Notes: generated by a model from the sequence alone, not told the origin. A stretch of DNA of 64,000 nucleotides from Gracilibacillus salitolerans (GCF_009650095.1 NZ_CP045915.1:248001-312000), one strand, 5' to 3'; positions 43,502-53,474 are shown, counted from the first letter of the stretch. Made by a program: numbers and translations.

Positions 43502-45403
43502 TTGAATAAGATGACTTTTGAAAAATTGCAATATAACGAGTTAAAAGAAATAGTTAAATCTTATTGTGTAAGTGGATTAGGGAAAAAAATGTTAGATAAA
43601 TTGAAACCAAGCTCAAGTATGAAAGTAGTTAAAATTCGTTTAAATGAAACGACTGAGGCACGAGCGATATTAGATGCAGTAGATCATGTGCCATTTTCAG
43701 GAGTTTCTAACATTGAAAATATCATTCAAAATCTCGAAAAAGGCATGATTCTAGATCCAAGCGAATTGGTTAGTGTATCGGATTTTTTAAGAGGCTGTAG
43801 GAAAATTAAAATGTTCATGCTGGATAAAGAGTTTTTTGCACCAGTACTAGCATCGTATTCAAATTCAATGTCCAAATTTGAAAAAGTGGAAGAAAAGGTT
43901 GATTTTTCAATCAAAGGAAATAGTGTTTATTCAGCTGCAAGTAAAGAATTAAGACAAATACGAAGAAGTATTAAATCAGTTGAAGAGAAAATTAAAGAGC
44001 GCTTAAATAAATTTTTAAATAGTAGTACCAATAAGAAGTATATTCAAGAATTCTTTATTAGTAAGAAAGACGATCGATATACAATTCCAATTAAAGCTTC
44101 ATATAAAAATCAAGTTTCAGGAACAATTATTGAAGTTTCTTCTAAAGGGTCAACGGTCTTTATAGAACCGAATACAGTTACAAAATTAAACGGAGAACTC
44201 GCAAGACTAAAAGCTGAAGAAGCAATAGAGGAATATCAAATATTAGCTGCTTTATCAGGAATGATCTTAGAGAACATTTATGACATCAAAATTAATCTGG
44301 ATCTTATTAGCCAATATGATATGGTGTTTGCAAAAGCGAAATTCAGCAAACACATTGAAGGAGTGGAGCCCAAATTAAATGATTTTGGGTATATAAAATT
44401 AGTTAGCTGCAAACACCCACTTTTATCAGGAGAAGTTGTACCGCTTAATTTTGAAATCGGTGAAAATTATCGTAGCTTAATAATTACAGGACCAAATGCT
44501 GGTGGGAAAACGATTGTTCTCAAAACAATTGGATTATTGACTTTGGCGACAATGTCAGGCTTTCACATTAGTGCAGATAAGGAAACAGAAATTTCAGTTT
44601 TTGAGAACATCTTCGTAGATATTGGCGACAATCAAAGTATAGAAAATGCACTAAGTACATTTTCATCTCATATGAAAAACCTTTCGGAAATAATGAGGGT
44701 ATCCAATAATAATACACTTTTACTATTTGATGAAATAGGGAGTGGTACGGAACCGAATGAAGGATCTGCACTTGCGATTTCTATTTTAGAAGAGTTTTAT
44801 CATATGGGTTGTATTACAGTTGCGACAACTCACTATGGTGAAATTAAACGCTTTTCAGAAATGCATAACGACTTTATGAATGCAGCAATGCAATTTAATA
44901 GTGAGACATTGGAACCAAAGTATAAGTTAATGATAGGAAAATCAGGTGAAAGTAATGCTCTTTGGATTTCTAAAAAAATGAATATACGAGAAAATGTACT
45001 ACAAAGAGCAAAAGATTATATGGAAAATAAAGAGTATCATTTAGAAAGGGTGAATGAAGGTAAAACAAGGAAGCCTAAGATCGTCAAAGAGAAAACCCAA
45101 GAGAAGTATCAATATAAAAAAGGAGATCGTGTGAAATTATTAGACTATGATGACTTTGCAATTGTATATAAAGAGATAGACAATTTCTATAATGTTGTCG
45201 TGTTCTATAACGGGGAGTTTATTGAAGTAAATGTTAAGCGACTTTCCTTAGAGGTACAGGCGAAGGAATTATATCCAGTAGGATACAATTTAGAAACATT
45301 GTTTGTAGATCACAAAACGCGAAAAATGCAGCATGATATAGAGCGTGGTTCGAAAAAAGCACTTCGCAAAATTCAAAAAGAAATAAGAAAGAACAGAGGT
45401 TGA
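43502..45403 (+). CDS. MutS2-like ATPase without Smr domain
   Basis: The 633-residue protein has the MutS2 core: clamp and lever helices (about 1-290), Walker A GPNAGGKT at about 330-337, Walker B LLLFDEIGSGTEPNEG at about 405-420, and a downstream THYGEIKRF. Ordinary MutS2 is about 780 residues and ends in an Smr nuclease/ribosome-rescue domain; here the C-terminus is a KOW-like KKGDRVKLLDYDDFAIVYKE and a basic tail (KALRKIQKEIRKNRG) without Smr. It may still split collided ribosomes or bind branched DNA, but would lack the nuclease. TTG start with GAGGAG 8 bases upstream. It is probably a paralogue of the housekeeping gene. Confidence 0.88.
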   Translation: MNKMTFEKLQYNELKEIVKSYCVSGLGKKMLDKLKPSSSMKVVKIRLNETTEARAILDAVDHVPFSGVSNIENIIQNLEKGMILDPSELVSVSDFLRGCRKIKMFMLDKEFFAPVLASYSNSMSKFEKVEEKVDFSIKGNSVYSAASKELRQIRRSIKSVEEKIKERLNKFLNSSTNKKYIQEFFISKKDDRYTIPIKASYKNQVSGTIIEVSSKGSTVFIEPNTVTKLNGELARLKAEEAIEEYQILAALSGMILENIYDIKINLDLISQYDMVFAKAKFSKHIEGVEPKLNDFGYIKLVSCKHPLLSGEVVPLNFEIGENYRSLIITGPNAGGKTIVLKTIGLLTLATMSGFHISADKETEISVFENIFVDIGDNQSIENALSTFSSHMKNLSEIMRVSNNNTLLLFDEIGSGTEPNEGSALAISILEEFYHMGCITVATTHYGEIKRFSEMHNDFMNAAMQFNSETLEPKYKLMIGKSGESNALWISKKMNIRENVLQRAKDYMENKEYHLERVNEGKTRKPKIVKEKTQEKYQYKKGDRVKLLDYDDFAIVYKEIDNFYNVVVFYNGEFIEVNVKRLSLEVQAKELYPVGYNLETLFVDHKTRKMQHDIERGSKKALRKIQKEIRKNRG

Positions 45404-45409
45404 GTTAAA

Positions 45410-45880
45410 ATGAATATTATTATTAGACAAGAATTTCCAAAAGATTATACCATGACAGAAGAAGTTGTAAAACAAGCATTTTTAAATGAACAATATAGTG
45501 ACAAGACAGACATCAACTTGTAAATCGAATTAGAAAATCAGAGGCATTTATTCCTGAACTTTCATTAGTCGCAATAGATCAAGCCAATCAAATTGTTGGT
45601 CACATTCTGTTATCTAAAATTACAATCGTAGATGATGATGAGTTGGAAGTCAATTAATTCATGAGGCATCAAAAAAAGCAAAAGAGCTAGGTTACCTTTC
45701 AGTTATTGTTTTAGTCATAAAGACTATTATCCAAAGTTTGGATTTAAACAAGCTCAATTATGGAATATAAAAGCACCATTTAAAGTGCCTAACGAAGTAT
45801 TTATGGCTCTAGAATTAACTGAGGATTCTCTTGAAACTGTTCAAGGTGTCGTTCATTATCCGAAAGTATTTTCTTCATAA
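45410..45880 (+). pseudogene. Decayed GNAT acetyltransferase (YhbS-like)
   Basis: Parts read in three phases: MNIIIRQEFPKDYTMTEEVV...EQYSDKTD, then VNRIRKSEAFIPELSLVAID...QIVGHILLSKITIVDDDE, then QLIHEASKKAKELGYLSVIV and HKDYYPKFGFKQAQLWNIKA to FSS and TAA. About 20 codons with the acetyl-CoA loop (normally between DDDEL and QLIHEA) are deleted, and at least two frameshifts exist. No activity is possible. Confidence 0.75.
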
Positions 45881-45894
45881 ATTTATCTCTTTTG

Positions 45895-45965
45895 AGCGAG
45901 AAGACCCCCACTTCCATCACTTTAAGGTGTGCAGTGATAAGTGGGGGATGAATTTCCCCTCCAGA
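45895..45965 (+). mobile_element. IS200/IS605-type right-end remnant with hairpin
   Basis: GAGCGAGAAGA is followed by CCCCCACTT, an inner ATCACT/AGTGAT stem, AAGTGGGGG and GATGAATTTCCCC. This order (GCGAGAAG, a subterminal hairpin with CCCC/GGGG base, then GATGAATT) is what IS605-family elements with tnpB carry at their right end, where the omega RNA of TnpB also ends. No tnpA or tnpB gene lies next to it, so it is a solo end. It may now serve as a terminator between convergent genes. Confidence 0.5.
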
Positions 45966-46005
45966 GGAGAATTATATGCTCAGGGAGTACCACTCTGAAA
46001 CACGA

Positions 46006-47763
46006 TCAATTCTTGATTGGATGAATGATAGTAATAGAAGTTCCCCATCTTTCCTTACTACGGATGATAAATGTATAGCGACCATTAAATATTAGATCAA
46101 GTCGCTTATTAATATTCGCTAAGCCGATATGCTTTGTTGACAATAATTCGGATGGAATACCTTCTCTTAATGTATGCAGATTCTCTTTCGAAATGCCCTT
46201 TCCGCTATCAATAACCGTAACATGGATATTTTCTTCCTCTACAGCTTGAATTTTTATTTTAATGGTTAGTTCTTGATTCGATTGATGGTCTACCCCATGT
46301 GACAAGCTATTTTCAATAATAGGTTGTAACATGAATTTTAGTACTTGTTTATTCAAAAGCTTTTCGTCGTAATCCCAAATGATTGAAATAGGATGATCCG
46401 AACGTATTTTAATAATGTCAATATAATTCTGTGTGTGATGTATTTCCTCAGCTAATGTCACAGTATGTTGCTTGATTCGTAAAGAAAAATGAAGAATATC
46501 TGTTAATGTTTCTACCATCTTTGTCACTTTATTTGGTTGTCCTGTTAATGCCATGGCTCGCCAATAGATGATAGTTAATGTATTAGACAAAAAGTGCGGA
46601 TTAATTTGATTTTGAAGTGCTAACAATTCAGCGGATTGTAGCTGGTACTTGTTTTCTTTTAGTTCCTTTTCTAAATTGCTTTGGGTCACATAATTTTTTA
46701 AGATCCTTTGCACAATAAGTTGATATTCGTTGTCTTTAAAGGACAATTTCTTCGTCCACTCTCCATGTTCACTAGTGGTATTTAAGGTAGAGATAATTTT
46801 GTGAACGTGTTTTGCGTTTTTTTGTGATAAATAATAAATGGTTGTTGCTCCTAATATCAATGATAATAGGACAAATAATAATGTAAACCATCTTAATTGA
46901 TTAGGGATAGAATAGATAATGTTGTCTTCAATTACCGAGATATACCGAAGTTGATATTCGTCAGAGAATAGCTGATGGACAATATATGTGTTTCCATCTA
47001 ACCTTATTGAATAGGCATCTTGTTGATTAGTTAAATCTAATTCAGCAGGATCTATGCTATTGCTCGTTGTATTTTCATATAGTTTCTGCTGGTTTTCGTC
47101 TAAGACGAAGATATTTTGATCTTGATAATGATTTAATTCATTTATTAAATCTTTAAAATAGCTTTGGTATATATTTAATACAATAATACCTTCCACATGT
47201 TGTGCGCTCGATTTGAAAATATTTTTGTAAATCGATATGACCGGCTCAGGTGATTCAAATGAAAACTCAGAAATGCTTCGTGTTCTCATCCATAACTCTT
47301 CCCGCTTAGAGGAATTATCGAACTCTTCCAACCATTCCGTATCATGCATGGAGCTGATGGAAGTAACACCAGCTCTAGATGTGAGTACACGATCTTTATC
47401 ATTCATATAATAAATATATATGGAATGAATATAAGGGGTTGCTATTTCTTTTCGTCGTAATGTGCCTTCACCGTATTCTAAGTTTCGCTTCTGTTGAAGC
47501 GTTAAATACTCAGAGTCTAGTATATTTTGAAGTGATAGGATTATTTCTGGATTCCAATTATAGTCTAAGTGTAATAAGTGCATGTCGTTTAGAACGAGAC
47601 TTGTTTGTTGGTCTAATTGCTGTAGTAGATTCAGGTTATTGGTTGTAATTGATTCTTTCATATATTTGTCGGTAATAATAATAGCAAATGATCCGAGTAT
47701 GAATACCGGTATTAAAACAGGAAATAAAAAGAGGACTATGTTTTTAATTAATATTTTATTCAT
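46006..47763 (-). CDS. Sensor histidine kinase, YesM/LytS type
   Basis: The 585-residue protein has two membrane segments (about 8-30 and 290-312) bounding a large extracytoplasmic sensor (about 30-290), then a His_kinase domain with QNQINPHFLSNTL (phospho-acceptor His about 390; the usual Y of PHFLYNTL is S) and an ATP-binding end (MLQPIIENSLSHGVD; DSGKGI). Such kinases sense extracellular oligosaccharides. It overlaps the response regulator gene by 4 bases. The sugar ABC importer lies on the opposite strand just beyond the regulator. Confidence 0.92.
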   Translation of the reverse strand: MNKILIKNIVLFLFPVLIPVFILGSFAIIITDKYMKESITTNNLNLLQQLDQQTSLVLNDMHLLHLDYNWNPEIILSLQNILDSEYLTLQQKRNLEYGEGTLRRKEIATPYIHSIYIYYMNDKDRVLTSRAGVTSISSMHDTEWLEEFDNSSKREELWMRTRSISEFSFESPEPVISIYKNIFKSSAQHVEGIIVLNIYQSYFKDLINELNHYQDQNIFVLDENQQKLYENTTSNSIDPAELDLTNQQDAYSIRLDGNTYIVHQLFSDEYQLRYISVIEDNIIYSIPNQLRWFTLLFVLLSLILGATTIYYLSQKNAKHVHKIISTLNTTSEHGEWTKKLSFKDNEYQLIVQRILKNYVTQSNLEKELKENKYQLQSAELLALQNQINPHFLSNTLTIIYWRAMALTGQPNKVTKMVETLTDILHFSLRIKQHTVTLAEEIHHTQNYIDIIKIRSDHPISIIWDYDEKLLNKQVLKFMLQPIIENSLSHGVDHQSNQELTIKIKIQAVEEENIHVTVIDSGKGISKENLHTLREGIPSELLSTKHIGLANINKRLDLIFNGRYTFIIRSKERWGTSITIIHPIKN

Positions 47764-48509
47764 CGTATTTCAGCTTGGTGGTTGCTTGTTTGGCGGTACT
47801 CTCTCGGTGTTATGCCATAATATTTCTTAAACGTTCTGGTGAAATTTTTTGGATTGCTATAACCGACAAGATTACTGATTTCATACGTCTTATAGTCAAA
47901 GTCATTTAGCATTTGTGACGCTTTTTTCATTCTGATTTCAGTTAAATAAGAGGAAAAATTAGTACCTGTCTTTTCCTTGAAAAAAGTACTTAAATAATTT
48001 GGCGACATTTTGCATAGATTAGCTAGATCTCCTAGTGATATGTTAGCATAGTTATTTTCTACATATTTCTTTATGGTATCAATAATATTATCCGAATAAT
48101 TACCAGTCCCTTTTGTCGAGTGAATGGTTAAGCACGTATCTAATTTCTTCTTCAAATGGGAGAATACCTCTTGCATCTCCTCATATTTACCTGGTTTAAC
48201 AATATAGTCAACCACCCCAAATTTCATGGCTTCCTTTGCATATTGAAAATCTTGATAACCACTTAAGATAACGGTGTGAATCTGATTATGTTTTTGATAA
48301 ATCTGTTTCGCAAGACCAAGACCGTCTATCACAGGCATTCGGATATCTGTTAATAAAACATCAATTGGATTATCGGATATATATTCAAGCGCTTTTTTAC
48401 CATTTTCACAATCATGAATAATTTCAAAGCCTAGATGACTCCACGGAAAATAGTTTTTAAGACCATAACGAATTTCTTTCTCATCATCCACTAGTAAAAT
48501 TTTGTACAC
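47760..48509 (-). CDS. Response regulator with AraC DNA-binding domain, YesN type
   Basis: The 249-residue protein has a receiver domain (LLVDDEKEIRYGLKNYFPWS; phosphorylation Asp in LLTDIRMPV at about 56; KP in YIVKPGKYEEM) and an AraC double helix-turn-helix from about 145 (ISLGDLANLCKMSPNYLSTF; YEISNLVGYSNPKNFTRTFK). It lacks the long central part of many YesN proteins, so it is a compact form. It is divergent from the yesL/ABC transporter genes, which it probably activates. Confidence 0.92.
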   Translation of the reverse strand: MYKILLVDDEKEIRYGLKNYFPWSHLGFEIIHDCENGKKALEYISDNPIDVLLTDIRMPVIDGLGLAKQIYQKHNQIHTVILSGYQDFQYAKEAMKFGVVDYIVKPGKYEEMQEVFSHLKKKLDTCLTIHSTKGTGNYSDNIIDTIKKYVENNYANISLGDLANLCKMSPNYLSTFFKEKTGTNFSSYLTEIRMKKASQMLNDFDYKTYEISNLVGYSNPKNFTRTFKKYYGITPREYRQTSNHQAEIR

Positions 48510-48578
48510 TTTTTCTCTCTCCTCCCAGTCTAAAAAGTATCTATTTCTTCGAAATCCGTAAATAGAGACACCCTTTAA

Positions 48579-48592
48579 TGTAAACGCTTAAC
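48579..48592. promoter_or_regulatory. cre-like catabolite repression site
   Basis: TGTAAACGCTTAAC agrees with the CcpA site TGWAANCGNTNWCA at 12 of 14 positions. It lies in the gap between the divergent response regulator and YesL genes, consistent with CcpA control of a sugar-uptake operon. The last two bases deviate. Confidence 0.5.
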
Positions 48593-48724
48593 TTTTTAGT
48601 GGAAATATTAATTGTAACCCCTTTTTTATATGTAAAGTCATAATATACTTAATGTAACGATTTATTATTCATTCATTTTAAAAGATAACAGAAAAAATAA
48701 CAACTGTAGAAAGGAGGTTAGCTA

Positions 48725-49357
48725 ATGAGTATGGAAAAGTTAACGGATATTGTAAGGATTTTCTGTATTCACCTCTTAAAACTAGTTTATTTAAATATGT
48801 TATGGTTCCTTTTTACGATTTTCGGCATTATCCTATTTGGGATCATCCCTGCAACATTGGCGGTTTGTAAAGTGCAACATCATCTATTAACAGAAAAACA
48901 TGTCCCATCTATAGGTAGACTATTTTGGGAGACGTATAGATCACATTTCTTTAAGGTGAATCAGTTAGCAATTGTACTAGGATCGATTGGTTTCATTATT
49001 TATTTTGATATACAGTTTTTTATGGATCAAGAAGGTCTTTGGAGTTACGTCGTTAGTGTATGTTTTTATATTATTTCTGTTTGGTTCATGATTACGTTGT
49101 TGTATATTTTCCCAACTTATTTACATTATCAACTAAGTCTTTTCGGTTATATTAAATATTCTTTTATTGTAGGTATGTTAAATCCTATCAAAACAATTGG
49201 CTTTTCAATAGCGATTGTCGGTGTGGTATATCTGTCATTAGCATTCCCACAGCTATTATTCTCAATAGGAATAAGCTTAACATTATTTATTGTCATGATT
49301 ATCGGGAATCATGCTATCGATAATATTCATGTATTGAAAGAGAGTTTCAGTAATTAA
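48725..49357 (+). CDS. yesL-like: YesL-family membrane protein (DUF624)
   Basis: The 210-residue protein has five or six membrane segments (LNMLWFLFTIFGIILFGIIP; IVLGSIGFIIYFDIQFFM; and others) and the DUF624/YesL pattern, including TLAVCKVQHHLLTEKHV. YesL proteins accompany carbohydrate ABC importers in Bacillales; their job is unknown. ATG behind AAAGGAGG. It is followed by the substrate-binding lipoprotein gene at 35 bases. Confidence 0.88.
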   Translation: MSMEKLTDIVRIFCIHLLKLVYLNMLWFLFTIFGIILFGIIPATLAVCKVQHHLLTEKHVPSIGRLFWETYRSHFFKVNQLAIVLGSIGFIIYFDIQFFMDQEGLWSYVVSVCFYIISVWFMITLLYIFPTYLHYQLSLFGYIKYSFIVGMLNPIKTIGFSIAIVGVVYLSLAFPQLLFSIGISLTLFIVMIIGNHAIDNIHVLKESFSN

Positions 49358-49392
49358 ACGATAAAAAATTTATGAAAAAGGGGAGAATTCAC

Positions 49393-50703
49393 ATGACAAA
49401 AAAATGGCATTATTTATTTTTTGTTTTTGTTATGACTGGTTTATTAGTCGCATGTAGTTCGAGTGATTCTGCGTCTGAAACAGATGGAGATAGTAGTAAT
49501 AAAGTAGAATTACGAATGCTCTGGTGGGGGTCACAAGATAGGCATGATCGTACGTTAGAAGTAATTGATTTATACATGGAAGAAAATCCACATGTAACGA
49601 TTTCTGCAGAATTTACTGGTTGGGATGGTTATTGGGAGAAGATGGCAACACAAGCTGCTGGTGGCAACTTACCTGATATCGTCCAAATGGATTATAAATA
49701 TTTAGCGGAATATGCTGGGAAAGGATTGTTAGCAGATTTAAACCCATACGTAGAAAGTGATGCGCTCGATTTAAGTGATGTGGAAGATACGTATATTGAT
49801 GGTGGAATCATTGATGATAAGTTATATGCAGTGAATATTGGTGCCAACGCACATGCGATTGTGGTAGACAATGCGATGTTTGAAGAAGCAGGCATAGATC
49901 CACTAGAGCCAGGCTATACATGGGAAGAATTGAAAGAAAAGGCAAAAGAGCTTTCTGATAACTTAGGTGATAATGTGTATGGTGTCCATCCGGGTGCAGG
50001 CGTCATGGGATTTAAACATTATTTAAGACAACATGATCAATGGTTATACAGTGAAGATGGAACAGAACTTGGTTATGATGATGATCAATTATTAGTAGAT
50101 TACTTACAGATTACCGTAGATATGTTGAAATCGGGAGCAGCAGCTCCACCTGATGTGTTTATGACAGCCGGTACAAATGTGGAACAATTTCCGATTGTAA
50201 ATGAAGAAACAGCGATCGTCATGGATATTCACAGTAATCAAATCACCGCCATTGAATCAGGAGCCGGAAGACCATTAGATTTAATGCTTCAGCCTAGTTT
50301 AGAAGGTGGCGAACTCGGTCATTATATTAAGCCTGGTCAATTCTTTTCTGTAGCGGAAAGTTCAGAACAACAAGAAGAAGCTGCAAAATTTATTAGTTTC
50401 TTTACTAATAATATTGAAGCAAATGAAATATTAAATGCAGAAAGAGGAGTACCAATCGCAGGAGCGGTTCGTGAACACTTAAAGGAAAATGCATCTGATG
50501 CAGGTAGAAAAATGTTTGAGTATGTAGAGTTAGCACAAGAGCACAGTCGTGAAATTGACCCCCCGGATCCACAAGGTTCTACAGAAATTGAATCATTATT
50601 TGCAAATGAAGTGCAAGATCCGATTTATTATGGTGAAGTAACTCCTGAAGAAGCAGCCGAGAATTTCAGAAAGAAAGCATCTGAAATATTAGCTAAAGAT
50701 TAA
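49393..50703 (+). CDS. Carbohydrate ABC transporter substrate-binding lipoprotein
   Basis: The 436-residue protein has a lipoprotein signal (FVFVMTGLLVACSSSDS; lipidated Cys at about 21) and the family-1 extracellular sugar-binding fold (RMLWWGSQDRHDRTLEVIDL; YMEENPHVTISAEFTGWDGY; NLPDIVQMDYKYLAEYAGKG). It captures an oligosaccharide outside the membrane for the two permeases that follow. ATG 49393 is chosen behind AAGGGGAG rather than 49372. Substrate unknown; the xylanase at 58 kb makes xylo-oligosaccharides a candidate. Confidence 0.92.
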   Translation: MTKKWHYLFFVFVMTGLLVACSSSDSASETDGDSSNKVELRMLWWGSQDRHDRTLEVIDLYMEENPHVTISAEFTGWDGYWEKMATQAAGGNLPDIVQMDYKYLAEYAGKGLLADLNPYVESDALDLSDVEDTYIDGGIIDDKLYAVNIGANAHAIVVDNAMFEEAGIDPLEPGYTWEELKEKAKELSDNLGDNVYGVHPGAGVMGFKHYLRQHDQWLYSEDGTELGYDDDQLLVDYLQITVDMLKSGAAAPPDVFMTAGTNVEQFPIVNEETAIVMDIHSNQITAIESGAGRPLDLMLQPSLEGGELGHYIKPGQFFSVAESSEQQEEAAKFISFFTNNIEANEILNAERGVPIAGAVREHLKENASDAGRKMFEYVELAQEHSREIDPPDPQGSTEIESLFANEVQDPIYYGEVTPEEAAENFRKKASEILAKD

Positions 50704-50779
50704 TAAATAAGTATAACAAGAAGTCATCTTATTATGAGATGACTTCTACCTTAATTCCTTAATTGTTGGAGGTGTAAAC

Positions 50780-51718
50780 ATGCCAGAGCAGGCTGATGTA
50801 GCGAAATATAACAGTAAGAGTGACAAGCTGCATAAACAATGGAAGGTCGATTTGATTGGGTTTGCGTTTATTGCACCATGGTTAATTGGCTTTTTAGGTT
50901 TTATTATAGGGCCTATGATCGCATCCTTGTATTTTTCTTTTACTAATTATGATTTATTATCTTCACCTACGTGGATTGGATTAGATAATTACATAAATAT
51001 GTTTACAAATGATAGTAGATTTTGGCAAGCAATAAAGGTAACATTTATCTTTGTCTTTGGTAGTGTTCCTCTTAAATTAGCCTTTGCCTTATTTGTGGCG
51101 ATGTTATTTAATACAAAACGTCGAGGCGTAGGGTTATATCGAACGTTATACTATGTGCCCTCTATTCTTGGAGGAAGTGTAGCGATAGCGGTAGTGTGGA
51201 AGCAACTGTTTGGTCGTGATGGTGCGATCAATGATATTTTATCATTGTTTGGGATTCCTTCGGTTAGTTGGGTAACGAGCCCTGACTTTGCACTTTCCAC
51301 ACTAATCATTTTAGTTGTTTGGCAATTCGGCTCACCAATGCTTATTTTTTTAGCTGGTTTGAAAGCGATACCGGCAGAATTGTATGAAGCAGCAGCTGTT
51401 GATGGAGCTAGTCCGCTTCACCAATTTATCAAAATAACAATTCCTATGTTATCGCCAGTTATCTTCTTTAATTTAGTGATGCAGACGATTCAAGGGTTTA
51501 TGGCATTTACACAAAGCTTCTTGATTACGGAAGGTGGACCAATGGATCGTACATTATTCTATGCTGTGTATTTATATGAGAAAGCTTTTGCCCATTTTGA
51601 TATGGGGTATGCATCCGCATTAGCTTGGATATTATTATTAATTTGTGGTATCTTTACGGCATTTATCTTTCGTACAGCTAAAAGCTGGGTCTATTACGAA
51701 TCGGAAGGAGGTAAATAA
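50780..51718 (+). CDS. Sugar ABC transporter permease, MalF/YesP type
   Basis: The 312-residue protein has six membrane segments and the ATPase-contact motif EAAAVDGASPLHQFIKITIP (about 203-222). N-terminal IAPWLIGFLGFIIGPMIASL is typical of LplB/YesP-like permeases. It is 2 bases before the second permease gene. A weak dyad of GATGACTTC/GAAGTCATC type in the 76-base gap after the lipoprotein gene may attenuate read-through, so the binding protein would be made in excess. Confidence 0.92.
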   Translation: MPEQADVAKYNSKSDKLHKQWKVDLIGFAFIAPWLIGFLGFIIGPMIASLYFSFTNYDLLSSPTWIGLDNYINMFTNDSRFWQAIKVTFIFVFGSVPLKLAFALFVAMLFNTKRRGVGLYRTLYYVPSILGGSVAIAVVWKQLFGRDGAINDILSLFGIPSVSWVTSPDFALSTLIILVVWQFGSPMLIFLAGLKAIPAELYEAAAVDGASPLHQFIKITIPMLSPVIFFNLVMQTIQGFMAFTQSFLITEGGPMDRTLFYAVYLYEKAFAHFDMGYASALAWILLLICGIFTAFIFRTAKSWVYYESEGGK

Positions 51719-51720
51719 GG

Positions 51721-52566
51721 ATGAAAAGACAGAAAAATCTCAAAACACTTATTTATCACGGATCAATTTGGGTATTAGGTCTGTTTATGATTTATCCCAT
51801 ATTGTGGACCATTGCGAGTTCCTTGAAACCTGAAAATGAAATATTTCGCAATGCAGCATCCTTAATTCCTTCAGAAATTAGATGGGGCAATTATTTACAA
51901 GGGTGGGAAGGGTTTGGTGATCTTAGCTTTGCCACTTTTTTCATTAACTCGACATTTGTAACTACAATGGTCGTGATCGGGACCTTATTATCATCGACAT
52001 TAGTTGCTTTTGGATTTGCAAGGGTGAACTTCCGATTTCGAATGCCATTATTTGTATGTATGATTATTACGTTAATGTTACCTCAACAAGTAACGTTAAT
52101 CCCCCAATATATTTTATTCCATAAACTTGGTTGGGTAAATACTTACTTACCGTTAATTGTGCCGGCATTTATTGGTGGGATTCCATTTTTTATCTTTTTA
52201 ATGATTCAGTTTATCCGTGGTATCCCTCGTGAATTGGATGAAGCGGCATATATGGATGGTTGTAGTACGTTCGGGATATTTTGGCGTGTGATCTTACCTT
52301 TAACGACGCCTGCTTTAGCGACGGTTGCGATCTTTTCTTTCTACTGGACTTGGGATGATTTTATGACACCATTAGTTTATTTGAATGATACGAAACTATA
52401 TACTGTTGCGTTAGGTTTGCAGATGTTTTCCGATCCTGCATCTTTATCTGCTTGGGGACCAATGTTTGCGATGTCTGTGGCATCGATTATTCCGCAGTTA
52501 CTAGTATTTTTATTCTTTCAAAAATATTTAGTAGAAGGAATTACAGCTGGTGGTGTCAAGGGATAA
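51721..52566 (+). CDS. Sugar ABC transporter permease, MalG/YesQ type
   Basis: The 281-residue protein has six membrane segments and the motif EAAYMDGCSTFGIFWRVILP (about 178-197) that docks the ATPase. It completes the importer. No ATP-binding protein gene is in the window near it; in Bacillus such importers share a MsmX-like ATPase encoded elsewhere. 52567-52786 shows no further gene. Confidence 0.92.
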   Translation: MKRQKNLKTLIYHGSIWVLGLFMIYPILWTIASSLKPENEIFRNAASLIPSEIRWGNYLQGWEGFGDLSFATFFINSTFVTTMVVIGTLLSSTLVAFGFARVNFRFRMPLFVCMIITLMLPQQVTLIPQYILFHKLGWVNTYLPLIVPAFIGGIPFFIFLMIQFIRGIPRELDEAAYMDGCSTFGIFWRVILPLTTPALATVAIFSFYWTWDDFMTPLVYLNDTKLYTVALGLQMFSDPASLSAWGPMFAMSVASIIPQLLVFLFFQKYLVEGITAGGVKG

Positions 52567-52786
52567 AGGTAGGGTAAATAACTGTCGAAAGTGTGAATGG
52601 ATCAGACTTTATTCAAACCAACATGTGTTGGCTTTGAAGTAAAGTCCCCCTTTGTATGTTTGTTTAAATATATGGAAAAGTCAACAAATTTTTAAATCAA
52701 TCAAAGTCCGATCCTGAGCATGAAATTTGAAGAGGACTGAACTTAATGAGATAGTTACTTCAATATAAAGGAAGAAGGTGTAAACA

Positions 52787-53320
52787 ATGGAGTCAAATAA
52801 AGTCATTGTTGCTTTATCTGGCAGTATAAGAGGCAATTCATCAACTCAAAAGTCACTGAAAAGTCTTGAAAAATACATGCCGAAGGAGTTTGACTACATC
52901 ATTTATGATGGCCTTCAAAAACTTCCTCATTTTAATCCGGAACTAGATGAGGAGACACCTCCCGAAGAAGTCCAATCTTTTAGATTACTGTTAGATAAAG
53001 CAGACGGCGTGGTTATTTGTACACCTGAATATATAAAAGGTGTACCGGGAGTTTTAAAAAATGCGTTGGAATGGTTAGTATCATCAGCAAATCTATACAC
53101 AAAATCAGTAGCAATTATTACTTCTTCGGGAGGAGGGGAAAATGCACATCAAGCATTACAACTTAATTTAAATATGCTTAATGCTGATGTGTCTGAAGGT
53201 CGTACATTATTAATCTCAGGTGCCAATAGCAAACTGAGCGAGAGCGGGGAGTTTGCAAATCACGAAGTTGTTAAATCACTTAAGGACTTAATAAGTAATT
53301 TAATAGAACAGACCAAGTAA
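52787..53320 (+). CDS. NADPH-dependent FMN reductase-like flavoprotein
   Basis: The 177-residue flavodoxin-fold protein has ALSGSIRGNSSTQKSLKSL (FMN phosphate loop, about 8-26) and VVICTPEYIKGVPGVLKNAL (the PEYxxxxPGxLKNAxDW motif, about 74-93) and then SSGGGENAHQAL. It reduces FMN, quinones or azo compounds with NAD(P)H. ATG behind AAGAAGG. It appears to stand alone. Confidence 0.9.
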   Translation: MESNKVIVALSGSIRGNSSTQKSLKSLEKYMPKEFDYIIYDGLQKLPHFNPELDEETPPEEVQSFRLLLDKADGVVICTPEYIKGVPGVLKNALEWLVSSANLYTKSVAIITSSGGGENAHQALQLNLNMLNADVSEGRTLLISGANSKLSESGEFANHEVVKSLKDLISNLIEQTK

Positions 53321-53474
53321 ATATTTCATCACTAGCAACAAAAAGATCGTCAATTTTGGCGCTCTTTTTCTTTGATAAAATTCATCTTCTGAAGGAATCT
53401 TCGCATGAAGTGATGGTACTCTTCCAAAATACACTGGACTATTTTGGCTATCTTTTCAAGTAAACCTCCATAGA

